13,046 nt of DNA from Solirubrobacteraceae bacterium (GCA_016462625.1 JAEMSV010000102.1:1-13046), one strand, 5' to 3'. Shown: positions 1 to 7,982, counted from the stretch's first letter. A program made the numbers and translations. The notes: a model not told the origin generated them from the letters alone.

Positions 1-1
1 A

Positions 2-3000
2 CCGAGTGCCCCTGCGCCCGACCCACTGCCAGCCGGCGGGGTCGACTTCAGCTGGACGCCGAACCGCCCGGCGCTCGTCGCCGGTGCGCCGGCCGGCGGC
101 GTCCAGTTCACGGCACCGTCCCTGAACGGCGCCACCTACGAGTGGGACTTCGACTACGACCCGGCCCAGGGCTTTCGGCCGAGCGCGAACGGCCCGGCTC
201 CCCGTCACGGCTTCACCGCCGACAGCGCCCATGACACCGACAAGGTGAACGGCGCGGACGGTCAGCGCCGGCGGGTCTACGAGGTGCGGCTGCGCGTCCG
301 GACCGCGGACGGCGCGGTGGCCGAGACGTCCCACCAGCTCGTCGTCGTCCCCAACAACGCGCCGCGCGTCGACTTCACCACCGATCGCGAGAACCAGAGC
401 GCCGCCACGCCGGTCACGTTGACGCCCCAGTTCTCCGATCCCGACGCGACGAGCCGCACGGCCGACGCCATCGACCACATCGAATGGGACTTCGACGGAA
501 CGCTCGGTGACGCGGCGGGCGCCGATCTCGTCTGCGACGCGTCGGGCGGCGCCTGCCGCGCCCCCGGGGGCGGCGTGCCCGGGCCCTGGTTGGCGGAAGG
601 CCGGAGGGGCACGCTGACGGTGAACTTCTTCGACCGCGAACTCGCCTCGCACCAGTTGCGCCCGGTCGGCCAGATCGACGTCCAACCGCTCGCCACCACC
701 GGCGAGCGCCTCAGCCCCGCCCTGGCCCAGTTCGGCGGCGCCGGACTCCTCGCCGTGCAGCTGCTCGGCAAGCGCGTCAAGTTCTTCGTCCACGACCCCC
801 GGGTCAGCTTCCTCTACGACAACGCGACCAAGCTCCAGCAGAGCTCGTTCAACGCCGACGCCGGCGAGGCGACCGGCGCCACGCTCAAGACCGCCGCCCC
901 GCGCCGCGTTCGCGCCGCGAAACGACGCGCGAAAGCCAAGAAGGCCGCGTCGCCGGTGGACGTCCCCTCGACGACCCTGCGCTGGCGCCAGGTGACGCTG
1001 ACCGCAGTCGACTCCGCGGGCCTGCGGGCTTCGGTGACGCACGAGCTGCCACTCACGCCCGGCGTCCCGCCGAAGCTCCGCGCGGAGTTCGAGGTCCCCG
1101 GACCCGGCGCGATCGCCGCGCCGGTCACCGGGCCGGGCCGGCAGCCGTTCGCGGCAAAGCGCTCGGCGAAGGCCGCGAAGAAGCCCAAGGCGAAGGCTGC
1201 GGCGAAGAGGGTCCTCCCGTATCCGCTCACGACGGATTCGACGCTCTCCTATGACACGAAGGGGACGACCGACCCGGACGGCGATATCGCCTACTACACG
1301 CTGGAGGTCGGCAGGCCGTACTTCACGGCCCCGGACTGCATCGCGACACCGAAGGCGCCGCAGTATGACCCCGAGGTCTCCTTCGACCTGCCGCCGCCCG
1401 GCATCCCCGACCCCGGCAACATCATCCCTGTGGCGGACCCGATCGCGACCGGCCCCGCGTCCCCGGTCGGCGCCACCGGCAACATCGCGCTCCCGAACCT
1501 GAACGTCAGGCCGAGCTTCGCGCTTCGCGCGGGGGCGCCGCTGCCGACGCTCGCGTCACTGCCGAGCCCGTACATCCACCCGTGCCTGAAGTTCGCCGCG
1601 CGCAACGTGGTCCCCACCACCTTCACGTCGCTGGCCGGCGGCACGCCGAAGCAGGTGCGGGCGATCGTCACCCGCAACCCCGCCGACCTGCGCTTCAAGA
1701 TGCCGGCAACCGACATCAACGACGTCTACGACACGGGGTGGTCGGTGAGCGTCGGCGTCTACGACAACTCGGGCATGGGCGCGATCCAGCGAACCGACGG
1801 GTTCAAGATCACGAACACCAAGACCTTGACCTGCCAGGTCGTCTCCGGCCTCCCGCTGAAGGTCAGCCTGGGATCCGGGAAGTCCAGGACCGTCGCCGCG
1901 TCGAGCCAGTGCGCGGACATCACCCCGCAGCTCAAGGCCTTCTACACGACCAAGGACGTCAGCCTCAACGGGATCATCCTGAGACCGCGGGCCGGCAGCG
2001 CGATCGTCGTGGACAGCACGGCCGGCATCTGGGCGACGAAGAAGCCACGCCCGAGCCTGAACGGGAGCGAGGCGACGGTTCGCAGTCGCCTCAAGCGCCT
2101 GGCCGGCGGCGGTGATGTGGACGTGCTCGTGGACGGTGAAGCCGTCGCGCGCCTGGAGGGGCTCTCCGCCCAGTCCTTCAAGAGCCTCCTGCGCGGCCCC
2201 AACAGGGACGGCAGCTACCCGGTCCAGCCGCGGCTCGTCGACGGCGCGCGATTCCACGGCTCGCCGATCTCGCGCAGCGGCACCGGGGTCAACGGGCACC
2301 GCGACTTCCACATCGACTTCAGCGGTGGCGACTGCAGCGACACGGCGTGCTCCCCTGCGCGATCGCGCACCGAGTTCAGCATCGTCCTGCCCAAGGAGTT
2401 CAGCACGAGCGAGACCGGAGCCAAGTCGCCGACTGCCCTCATCGTGCGCAACGGCGTCGAGGAGCTCAACGCGACCGAGCTCGACACGAACGGGTTCGCC
2501 GACATCGCCAGCAATTCACGCGGCCCCAAGGCCCGGGCCGCGTCGGCGTCGCCGAGCACGATCGACCTCTCGCACACGTCGCTGGGGCCGGTGACCATCG
2601 ACGAGGGCAAGATGACCTTCGACCCCGCACGCGGGCTGTTCGACGGCAACATCGAGAAGGCCCGGCTCGAGGTCGGCGACGGCGCGGAGGCCTCGCTGCA
2701 CATCCTCATCGACGGCGGCGAGCTGCGCAGCGCCAGCGGCGGCGTGAAGTCGAACACCGGCGTGCCGCTGTTCCCGGGCGTGACCCTCAACGCCGTGCGG
2801 TTCTCGATCGTCACCGACCCGCTCACGATCAAGGGCGGCGCGGATTTCCAGGCCGCCAAGCTGCTCACCGGCTCGCTGGACCTGCTCGTTCGGCCGGATC
2901 CGTTCCTGCTCCGTCTCGACGGGACGGTCTCCGTCGGTGGCGAGGTCAAGCTCGGCAGCGCGTACGTCCAGTACGACGCGAGCAACCACAACAACCTCAC

Positions 3001-4408
3001 GTTCGGTGGCCGGATCGGCGTCGACCTCGGGCCGGTCTCCGTCGGCGGCGGGGTCGACGGCGGCTTCTCCGGCGACACGGGCGATTTCTTCGTCCAGGGG
3101 GAGGTGCACGTCTGCGTCGGCATCTGTGCCGACGGCAAGGTGCTCGTCTCGAACCAGGCCCTCGCCGCCTGCGCGGAGATCGAGGTCGGGCTCGTGACCG
3201 TCGGCGCCGGGTTCGCCTACCGCTTCTCGAGCGGTCTGCCCGGCGGGCTGGATCTCTTCACCGGCTGTGACCTCACCCCGTACATTCCCGCGGTCTTCCG
3301 GACGCGCGCAGGAGCGACGGTCGACGTGCGCGCGGTCACCAAGTCGGACCTGGTGGTCAAACCGGACACCGAGCAGGTCGCCTTCCGGTTCCGGGCCAAC
3401 CCCGCCGCGCCGTCGGCCCCGGCGATCACGTTGACCGGGCCCGACGGACGCACCTACTCGACGCGAAAGAACGACTACGTCTTCGTGGCACCCGCCCCGG
3501 TCGCTCTCGCCGGCAAGGGCGTCTCGCCGGCCAGCGGCGCGCTCATCGACCAGGATCCCGTGGACAAGGTCTCGACCTTCCTCATCACCAAGCCCACGCC
3601 GGGCGCCTGGAAGGTGACGCAGGCCGCGGGCGAACCGCCGCTCGCGTCGGTTGACTCCGCCACCGGCGAGCACGTCGCCGCATCGGAGATCGGCGGCGAC
3701 GTGGTGGACGCCGACCCGCTGAAGGATGGCGCGAGGATCGACGACACGCGGTACGCCGAGCGCGGGACCGCGGCGGCCCCCACGAGCTCGACGCGCCGCG
3801 TCCGCCCGCTGCGCGACGTCTCCGACGGCGCGCCCATAGAGGACGGGCGCATGCGCGGCATCGTCATCAAGGTCCCGACCGGGCTCGACGGCAAGATGAC
3901 GATCGTCGACGCCGGCCCGACGACCAACCAGACGCTGACCGAGATCGATCTCGACGCCAACAGCGGCAAGCAGATCCCGCTCACGTTCACGCCGGCAGCC
4001 GACGCCGGACGGCACGAGATCAAGGCGCTGCTCGAGCATCCCGACGGGACGCCGCGGTCGGTTCTCTCGGTCGACGGCTACGTCGCTCCCGGGATCCCCG
4101 CGCCGCGGACCCCGTCGGTCTCGGCCAAGGAACTCCGGCGCGATCGCCTCTCGGTGATCGTCAACACCGGGCTCACCGCGTCGCTCAGCGATCCGGCGGC
4201 GCGGCTGAACCTGGTCGCCGTCTCGCCGGCGGGTCAGCGCGTGGAGCGCCTGATCACCGCCCGTGACGCCCGGCGGTTGTCACCGGGCCGCTATCAGGTC
4301 ACGCTCGACGACTTCGACACGACCGGGCGTGTTCGCGTCCTGGCGCAGATGGTCTATGCGGGCAAGGCGGGCGGGGTCGCAAGGGTGATCGCGCGTCCGC
4401 GGGGGTAG
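2..4408 (+). CDS. Large PKD-type secreted/surface protein, 5'-truncated by the window
   Basis: The frame is open from base 2, so the first in-frame GTG (245) is not the real start; about 1468 residues are visible and the N-terminus, with any signal peptide, lies outside. Two PKD-like segments carry the core motif: YEWDFDYD near 137-160 and IEWDFDG near 479-499. A third, diverged one (TTDPDGDIAYYTLEV) lies near 1265-1310. Lys/Arg/Ala-rich patches sit at about 902-949 and 1152-1210. The middle holds beta-rich sequence I do not recognise, with paired cysteines (DCSDTAC, 2330-2350). From about 2634 to 3300 a Gly/Val-rich repetitive beta region includes the phrase VPLFPGVTLN and a Cys cluster (VCVGIC, AACAEIE, TGCDLTP). 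The C-terminal third looks like Ig-like beta domains. PKD domains are usually extracellular adhesion or carbohydrate-contact modules, so a cell-surface or secreted role is inferred. No catalytic motif or sortase signal is seen. The stop is TAG at 4406-4408. Confidence 0.85.
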   Translation, partial: PSAPAPDPLPAGGVDFSWTPNRPALVAGAPAGGVQFTAPSLNGATYEWDFDYDPAQGFRPSANGPAPRHGFTADSAHDTDKVNGADGQRRRVYEVRLRVRTADGAVAETSHQLVVVPNNAPRVDFTTDRENQSAATPVTLTPQFSDPDATSRTADAIDHIEWDFDGTLGDAAGADLVCDASGGACRAPGGGVPGPWLAEGRRGTLTVNFFDRELASHQLRPVGQIDVQPLATTGERLSPALAQFGGAGLLAVQLLGKRVKFFVHDPRVSFLYDNATKLQQSSFNADAGEATGATLKTAAPRRVRAAKRRAKAKKAASPVDVPSTTLRWRQVTLTAVDSAGLRASVTHELPLTPGVPPKLRAEFEVPGPGAIAAPVTGPGRQPFAAKRSAKAAKKPKAKAAAKRVLPYPLTTDSTLSYDTKGTTDPDGDIAYYTLEVGRPYFTAPDCIATPKAPQYDPEVSFDLPPPGIPDPGNIIPVADPIATGPASPVGATGNIALPNLNVRPSFALRAGAPLPTLASLPSPYIHPCLKFAARNVVPTTFTSLAGGTPKQVRAIVTRNPADLRFKMPATDINDVYDTGWSVSVGVYDNSGMGAIQRTDGFKITNTKTLTCQVVSGLPLKVSLGSGKSRTVAASSQCADITPQLKAFYTTKDVSLNGIILRPRAGSAIVVDSTAGIWATKKPRPSLNGSEATVRSRLKRLAGGGDVDVLVDGEAVARLEGLSAQSFKSLLRGPNRDGSYPVQPRLVDGARFHGSPISRSGTGVNGHRDFHIDFSGGDCSDTACSPARSRTEFSIVLPKEFSTSETGAKSPTALIVRNGVEELNATELDTNGFADIASNSRGPKARAASASPSTIDLSHTSLGPVTIDEGKMTFDPARGLFDGNIEKARLEVGDGAEASLHILIDGGELRSASGGVKSNTGVPLFPGVTLNAVRFSIVTDPLTIKGGADFQAAKLLTGSLDLLVRPDPFLLRLDGTVSVGGEVKLGSAYVQYDASNHNNLTFGGRIGVDLGPVSVGGGVDGGFSGDTGDFFVQGEVHVCVGICADGKVLVSNQALAACAEIEVGLVTVGAGFAYRFSSGLPGGLDLFTGCDLTPYIPAVFRTRAGATVDVRAVTKSDLVVKPDTEQVAFRFRANPAAPSAPAITLTGPDGRTYSTRKNDYVFVAPAPVALAGKGVSPASGALIDQDPVDKVSTFLITKPTPGAWKVTQAAGEPPLASVDSATGEHVAASEIGGDVVDADPLKDGARIDDTRYAERGTAAAPTSSTRRVRPLRDVSDGAPIEDGRMRGIVIKVPTGLDGKMTIVDAGPTTNQTLTEIDLDANSGKQIPLTFTPAADAGRHEIKALLEHPDGTPRSVLSVDGYVAPGIPAPRTPSVSAKELRRDRLSVIVNTGLTASLSDPAARLNLVAVSPAGQRVERLITARDARRLSPGRYQVTLDDFDTTGRVRVLAQMVYAGKAGGVARVIARPRG
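902..1210 (+). other. Region with two Lys/Arg/Ala-rich patches inside the PKD-type protein
   Basis: The encoded protein has two strongly basic low-complexity stretches, about 902-949 (AAKRRAKAKKAA) and about 1152-1210 (AKRSAKAAKKPKAKA). They are separated by roughly 65 residues of ordinary beta-like sequence. They resemble histone-H1-type basic linkers in composition and differ from the acidic or neutral sequence around them. They may be linkers between PKD-like domains, or contacts to anionic cell-wall polymers. The role is inferred from composition only. Confidence 0.6.
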
Positions 4409-4475
4409 TTTGGCCTGACACGCGTCCCCCGAGCTGCAGATTCCGGCGGCAGGAGCCGATACTCTTACTACTGCC

Positions 4476-4925
4476 ATGACGGTCGCGTCGCTTTCATCAC
4501 GAAGCTTCCGCGTGGCCCCGACTGTGGGCGGAGAAAGCCACGTCGTGGCCACGGTGCTCATCAGCGCCGCCGACGGCCGCGCGCTGTCCGATGCGCTCGC
4601 CTGGGTTCGGACCCGCGATTTCCTCGCGCCCGCCGTGGAGAGCGCCGACCAGATCCTGGCGCTCCGCGGCCTCATCGCGCTGATCGACCAGCTCGAGACC
4701 ATCGTCGACGAAGGCCACGGCGCGCCGACCGATCTCTCGCAGGACCAGGTCACGATGCTCGGCGAGGCCGCCGTCCGCTACGCCGCCGAGCGCGACGCCG
4801 ATGACGGCTACCAGACGCCCGCCGAGCGTGAGCGCGTCGCCCGCCTGCGCGTGCTGGGTGACCGCCTGTTCGACCTCGCCGCGGACTTCGCCGGCGCGGT
4901 CGCCGAGGCGCGGCAGCCCCACTAG
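4476..4925 (+). CDS. Small helical protein of unknown function
   Basis: I do not recognise this 149-residue protein. It is predominantly helix-forming and acidic, with leucine-rich stretches (LALRGLIALIDQLETIV) and a C-terminal half rich in Ala, Arg, Asp and Glu (ERERVARLRVLGDRLFDLA). This is compatible with a small helical bundle or coiled coil. No signal peptide, membrane segment or catalytic motif is visible, so it is probably cytoplasmic. The ATG at 4476 has only a distant purine stretch (AGGAG about 20 bases upstream). An in-frame GTG at 4545 has GGAG at 4530-4533 with 11-base spacing and would give a 126-residue protein starting just before the confident hydrophobic strand VATVLIS. The real start is therefore uncertain. 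It lies 67 bases after the PKD-type gene and 9 bases before the DUF2510/DUF4870 gene, with which it is probably co-transcribed. Confidence 0.7.
   Translation: MTVASLSSRSFRVAPTVGGESHVVATVLISAADGRALSDALAWVRTRDFLAPAVESADQILALRGLIALIDQLETIVDEGHGAPTDLSQDQVTMLGEAAVRYAAERDADDGYQTPAERERVARLRVLGDRLFDLAADFAGAVAEARQPH
4530..4533 (+). promoter_or_regulatory. Possible ribosome binding site for an alternative GTG start at 4545
   Basis: GGAG lies 11 bases before an in-frame GTG at 4545. The annotated ATG at 4476 lacks a well-placed purine-rich site, so this may mark the real start of the small helical protein. Ribosome profiling or alignment of homologue N-termini would decide. Confidence 0.35.
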
Positions 4926-4934
4926 GCCCCACAG

Positions 4935-5435
4935 ATGAGCGCCACGGGCCAGCCTTCCCCGCCTCCGGGCTGGTATCCCGACCCGCAGGGTCAGGGCGCC
5001 GAGCGCTGGTGGGACGGCACGCAGTGGACGGCCAACCAGCGCCCGGTCGGCGTCGTGGTCGGGCCGCGCCCGATGAGCCCGTCCGACGAGAAGACCTGGG
5101 CCGTGCTCGCCCACGCCTCGGCTCTCGTCGCCTCGTTCTTCGCCCTGGCCTTCCTGGGCCCGCTGGTCGTCTACCTGATCAAGAAGGACGAGAGCCCGGT
5201 CGTGCGCGCCCACGCCGTCGCGGCACTGAACTTTCAGCTGTCCTGGCTGCTGTGGGGGCTCATCCTCGGCCTCGCGACGGTGATCCTGCTGTTCGTGCTC
5301 GTCGGCGTCGTGCTCCTGCCCGTGCTCTTCATCGGCGCGGTCGCCTGGTTCGTGCTCGTGATCATCGCGAGCGTGAAGGCCGGCAACGGCGAGCCGCCGA
5401 TGAAGTACCCGCTGACGATCGACTTCGTGAAGTAG
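4935..5435 (+). CDS. DUF2510 and DUF4870 domain membrane protein
   Basis: The protein has 166 residues. Residues about 9-38 form a DUF2510 domain, recognisable by PPGWYPDP and RWWDGTQWT; this short Trp-rich module is found mostly at the ends of actinobacterial membrane proteins. Residues about 50-165 match DUF4870 (Tic20-like fold): DEKTWAVLAHASAL, the conserved charged loop IKKDESPVVRAHAVAALNFQ, and the closing AGNGEPPMKYPLTIDFVK. Three to four hydrophobic segments are visible at about 58-82, 100-126 and 127-147. It should sit in the cytoplasmic membrane; the biochemical function of both families is unknown to me. The ATG at 4935 follows the previous stop by 9 bases with no clear Shine-Dalgarno sequence, suggesting translational coupling to the upstream gene. 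The start is supported because the DUF2510 motif begins within the first ten residues. Confidence 0.9.
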   Translation: MSATGQPSPPPGWYPDPQGQGAERWWDGTQWTANQRPVGVVVGPRPMSPSDEKTWAVLAHASALVASFFALAFLGPLVVYLIKKDESPVVRAHAVAALNFQLSWLLWGLILGLATVILLFVLVGVVLLPVLFIGAVAWFVLVIIASVKAGNGEPPMKYPLTIDFVK

Positions 5436-5503
5436 GCCGTAAGGACGCGCCCCCGGGCGGCCTCTGGGATACCGACGGCAGACTGGAATTCGGTCCGCTG
5501 AAC

Positions 5504-5507
5504 GGAG
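5504..5507 (+). promoter_or_regulatory. Ribosome binding site for the RTX-like protein
   Basis: GGAG followed by a 10-base spacer leads to the ATG at 5518. A competing ATG at 5511 is in another frame and too close, so this site supports 5518 as the start. Confidence 0.65.
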
Positions 5508-5517
5508 AAGATGCCCT

Positions 5518-7116
5518 ATGCCCACGCCGCGCCTCGTTCCGATCGTGCTCATCACCCTGCTCGTCCTCCCGGGAAGTGCTGCGGCCAGCGAGGTGTCGAG
5601 CAGCGGCGCCACCGTGGGCGGCACGGCGGGCATCAACGCGCTCGCCGTCAGCGAGGTCGCGGGCAAGCTGCGGTTCTCCGACAACGCCCCGGGTGCGGTC
5701 ATGACCCCCGGGTCGGGGTGCACCGCCGTGAGCGCGTGGTCGGCGGACTGCGACCTGGTGGAGACCGGGACCATCCTCGTCGGGCTGCAGGGCAGCCCGG
5801 ACACGTTCTTCGCCGCGTCGCTGGACGAGACGCAGTTCCTCGTCAACGGCGGCGACGGCGACGACCAGTTCTTCCTTGGCGGCGGCGACGACTTCCTCGC
5901 GGGCGCCGGCGGCAACGACACGGCCAACGGCGGCGAGGGCGCCGACACCTTCCAGGACACCGCCCAGATCCTCTTCGGCGTCGAGCTCGGCTCGGGCAAC
6001 GACACCTTCAACGGCGAGGGCGGCAACGACATCTTCCCTGCGGGGGCGAACCACACGGTCGACGGCAACGGGATCGGCATGGACAAGTTCAACGGCGGTC
6101 CCGGCTTCGACACCGCGGACTACTCGGCGCGGACGGCGCCGCTGGCGATCACGGTCGGGGCGGGCGTCGGCTCGAGCAGCGCGAACGACGGTGCGGCGGG
6201 GGAGAAGGACGACATCATCACCGCGGAGCGCGTGCTCGGCGGGTCCGCGGCCGACGCCATCACCGCCGGCCCCGTGGGGAGCGTCCTCGTCGGCGGCCCT
6301 GGGGCAGACACGCTGACGGGCGGCAGTGCGGGCGACCAGCTCTTCGGCGGGACCGAGGCCGACGCCACCGGCAGCGGCGACGACACGCTGGACGGTGCGG
6401 GCGGCGCGGACGTCCTGCGCGGCGGCGACGGCACCGACACCGCGACCTACGCGACCCGCGCGGCCGCGGTCATCGCGTCGCTCGACGACATCGCCAACGA
6501 CGGCGCGGCCGGCGAGCAGGACAACATCCGCACGGACGTCGAGAACCTCGTCGGCGGCAGCGGGCCCGACACGCTCACCGGCTCGGACGGCCGCAACGTC
6601 CTCGACGGCGGGCCCGGTGGGGACACGATCCTCGCGCGGGACGGGCAGACCGACACCGTGGTGTGCGGTTCCGGGACGGACTCGGTCGTCGCCGACGCGG
6701 CGGACGTCGTGGCCGCGGACTGCGAGAGCGTCGACCAGCCGGCGGCGCCGGGCCCGGTCACGATCGTGCTGCCCGGCGAGGTCGTCACGGTGCCCGGCAG
6801 CGGGCAGCCGACCGGCGCGCTGCGGGTGACGCTCGGCGGCGGCACGCTGAAGGCGGACAGGCGCGGCCGGATCAAGATCGCCGTGCGCTGCCCCGCCCAG
6901 ACCGCCGCGTGCACCGGCACGCTCGCGCTGCGCAGCGGCAAGCGGACGATCGCGACGAAGCCCTTCAAGGTCGCGCCCGGCAAGACCGCCACCGTGACCT
7001 TCACGCTGTCGAAGGCCCTGCGCGCGAAGCTGCGCCGGGCCAAGAAGCTCAAGCTCGGCCTGACCGCGACCAGCACCGGGCCGATCGTCAGCGGTGCGCT
7101 GACCGTGAAGCGCTAG
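5518..7116 (+). CDS. Secreted RTX-like (hemolysin-type) calcium-binding repeat protein
   Basis: The protein has 532 residues. The N-terminus is a Sec signal peptide: a short polar start, a hydrophobic core (LVPIVLITLLVLPGS) and AAAS at about residues 21-24, suggesting cleavage there. A short domain with two cysteines (GCTAVSAWSADCD) follows. From about residue 108 to 400 come Asp/Gly-rich nonapeptide-like repeats of the RTX type (GGDGDDQFFLGGGDDFL, GGPGADTLTGGSAGDQL, GGAGGADVL-like units), which in this family bind calcium in a parallel beta roll. A longer module is present twice, at about residues 198-250 and 307-355. The last 115 residues form a predicted beta-sandwich with a Cys pair (RCPAQTAAC) and a cationic stretch (LRAKLRRAKKLKLGL). 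It is probably exported and calcium-stabilised. No protease, lipase or adhesin catalytic motif is seen, so the role beyond structure or binding is open. Its stop codon overlaps the stop of the convergent transglutaminase gene. Confidence 0.88.
   Translation: MPTPRLVPIVLITLLVLPGSAAASEVSSSGATVGGTAGINALAVSEVAGKLRFSDNAPGAVMTPGSGCTAVSAWSADCDLVETGTILVGLQGSPDTFFAASLDETQFLVNGGDGDDQFFLGGGDDFLAGAGGNDTANGGEGADTFQDTAQILFGVELGSGNDTFNGEGGNDIFPAGANHTVDGNGIGMDKFNGGPGFDTADYSARTAPLAITVGAGVGSSSANDGAAGEKDDIITAERVLGGSAADAITAGPVGSVLVGGPGADTLTGGSAGDQLFGGTEADATGSGDDTLDGAGGADVLRGGDGTDTATYATRAAAVIASLDDIANDGAAGEQDNIRTDVENLVGGSGPDTLTGSDGRNVLDGGPGGDTILARDGQTDTVVCGSGTDSVVADAADVVAADCESVDQPAAPGPVTIVLPGEVVTVPGSGQPTGALRVTLGGGTLKADRRGRIKIAVRCPAQTAACTGTLALRSGKRTIATKPFKVAPGKTATVTFTLSKALRAKLRRAKKLKLGLTATSTGPIVSGALTVKR
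5836..6738 (+). repeat. RTX-like Asp/Gly repeat region with a duplicated longer module
   Basis: The DNA encodes repeated GGxGxDxxx-like units, visible as recurring GGCGGCGACG-type stretches. Superimposed on them is a module of about 50 residues present at about 6109-6271 and 6436-6585. Both copies share the pattern DTA-x-Y-x-x-R, then a hydrophobic strand, then NDGAAGE, a D-I or N-I pair, and LGGS or VGGS followed by an Asp-containing turn. The copies are diverged, so the duplication is old or under structural selection. Confidence 0.75.
7113..7116. other. Shared CTAG palindrome forming both convergent stop codons
   Basis: TAG at 7114-7116 ends the plus-strand RTX-like gene, and the same palindrome read on the minus strand (7115-7113) ends the transglutaminase gene. 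There is no intergenic spacer and no terminator between the converging units, so transcripts presumably overlap as antisense. Confidence 0.95.
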
Positions 7117-7982
7117 ATCGAGACGACGTCGACGAGCACCTTGAGGCTCGTCGTGCGCCCGCGCGTGTAGATCACGCCCGACAGCGGGGCGACGTCCCCG
7201 TAGTCGCGGCCGTAGGCGGTGACCACGTGGCGGTCCCCGACGACCTGGTCGTTCGTCGGGTCGAGGTCGAGCCAGCCCGCGCCCGGGAACAGGACGCTGA
7301 ACCACGCGTGGGAGACGTCGGCTCCCGTGAGCTTCGGGCGGCCGGGGGGCGGGTCGGTCTCCAGGTACCCGCTGACGTAGCGCGCGGGCAGGCCCATCGA
7401 GCGCAGGCACGCGATGCCGACGTGGGCGAAGTCCTGGCAGACGCCCTGGCGCGTGGCGAGCACCTCGTCCAGTGGGGTGTCGATCTTCGTCTCGCCGGGC
7501 GCGAACGTGAAGTCCGCGTGGATGCGCGACGACAGCTCGGTGACCGCCTCGACGAGCTGGCGGCCGGGCGTGAACGACGGCGCGGCGTACGCGGCGAAGT
7601 CCGGCGACGCCGGCACGAGCGGGGAGTCGAGGACGAACTGCACGGCGTCGGGATCGCGGCTGCTGCGGACCTCCTCCCAGGACTGCTGGCCGAACAGCGA
7701 GAGCGACGCAGCGCCCCGGCCGCCGTCGACCTCGACGACGCTCGTGGCGGTCACCGTCAGCGCACGGTGCGGGTCGGCGACCGAGACGAACGCGACGCGA
7801 TTGCCGAAGAAGTCGATGTGCTCGCGGTGGTCGTCGGGCGCGGGGTCGACCACGATCGATGACGAGACGCAGCGCTGCCCGGGAGCCTCCCGCGGGAGCA
7901 GGTGCAGCAGGCTGAAGCTCGGCGAGACCGGCGAGGAGTAGCGGTACTCGGTGCGGTGGGTCACGCGATACGTCGCGGTCAC
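7113..7982 (-). CDS. Transglutaminase-like family protein (bacterial N-terminal domain plus core)
   Basis: The protein has 289 residues. The N-terminal ~90 residues match the bacterial transglutaminase-like N-terminal domain (YRVTHRTEYRYSSPVSPS, HLLPREAPGQ, DFFGNRVAFVSV). The core holds the papain-like triad: C182 in GVCQDFAH, H225 in DVSHAWF and D241 in LDLDPTND. The usual ending AYGRDYGDVAPLSGVIYT follows. The family cleaves or transfers at amide bonds; many such bacterial members are thought to act as peptidases or amide-processing enzymes. No signal peptide is seen, so it is probably cytoplasmic. The start is GTG (7980-7982), overlapping the upstream stop TGA as GTGA. A GGAG lies 8 bases ahead, so coupled translation is likely. 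It is the last gene of the amidoligase cassette, and the context suggests processing of the peptide or tag made by the ligases. The substrate is unknown. Confidence 0.93.
   Translation of the reverse strand: MTATYRVTHRTEYRYSSPVSPSFSLLHLLPREAPGQRCVSSSIVVDPAPDDHREHIDFFGNRVAFVSVADPHRALTVTATSVVEVDGGRGAASLSLFGQQSWEEVRSSRDPDAVQFVLDSPLVPASPDFAAYAAPSFTPGRQLVEAVTELSSRIHADFTFAPGETKIDTPLDEVLATRQGVCQDFAHVGIACLRSMGLPARYVSGYLETDPPPGRPKLTGADVSHAWFSVLFPGAGWLDLDPTNDQVVGDRHVVTAYGRDYGDVAPLSGVIYTRGRTTSLKVLVDVVSI

Noticed and set aside
245..247. GTG as start of the large PKD-type protein
   Set aside because: The frame is open to base 2, and the upstream codons encode a PKD-like motif (YEWDFDYD), so this GTG is internal and the gene starts before the window.
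2516..4039. A 507-codon minus-strand open frame inside the PKD-type gene
   Set aside because: It is a shadow of the large plus-strand frame, with Arg/Asp/Gly-rich composition, no ribosome site and no recognisable domain.
4440..4475. A possible -10 element (TACTCT region) before the small helical protein
   Set aside because: It lacks a convincing -35 at the right distance. The 67-base gap could hold a promoter, but the sequence alone does not support a call.
5446..5462. CGCCC/GGGCG inverted repeat after the DUF4870 gene as a terminator
   Set aside because: The loop would be only two bases and no T-run follows. It is more likely chance in GC-rich DNA.
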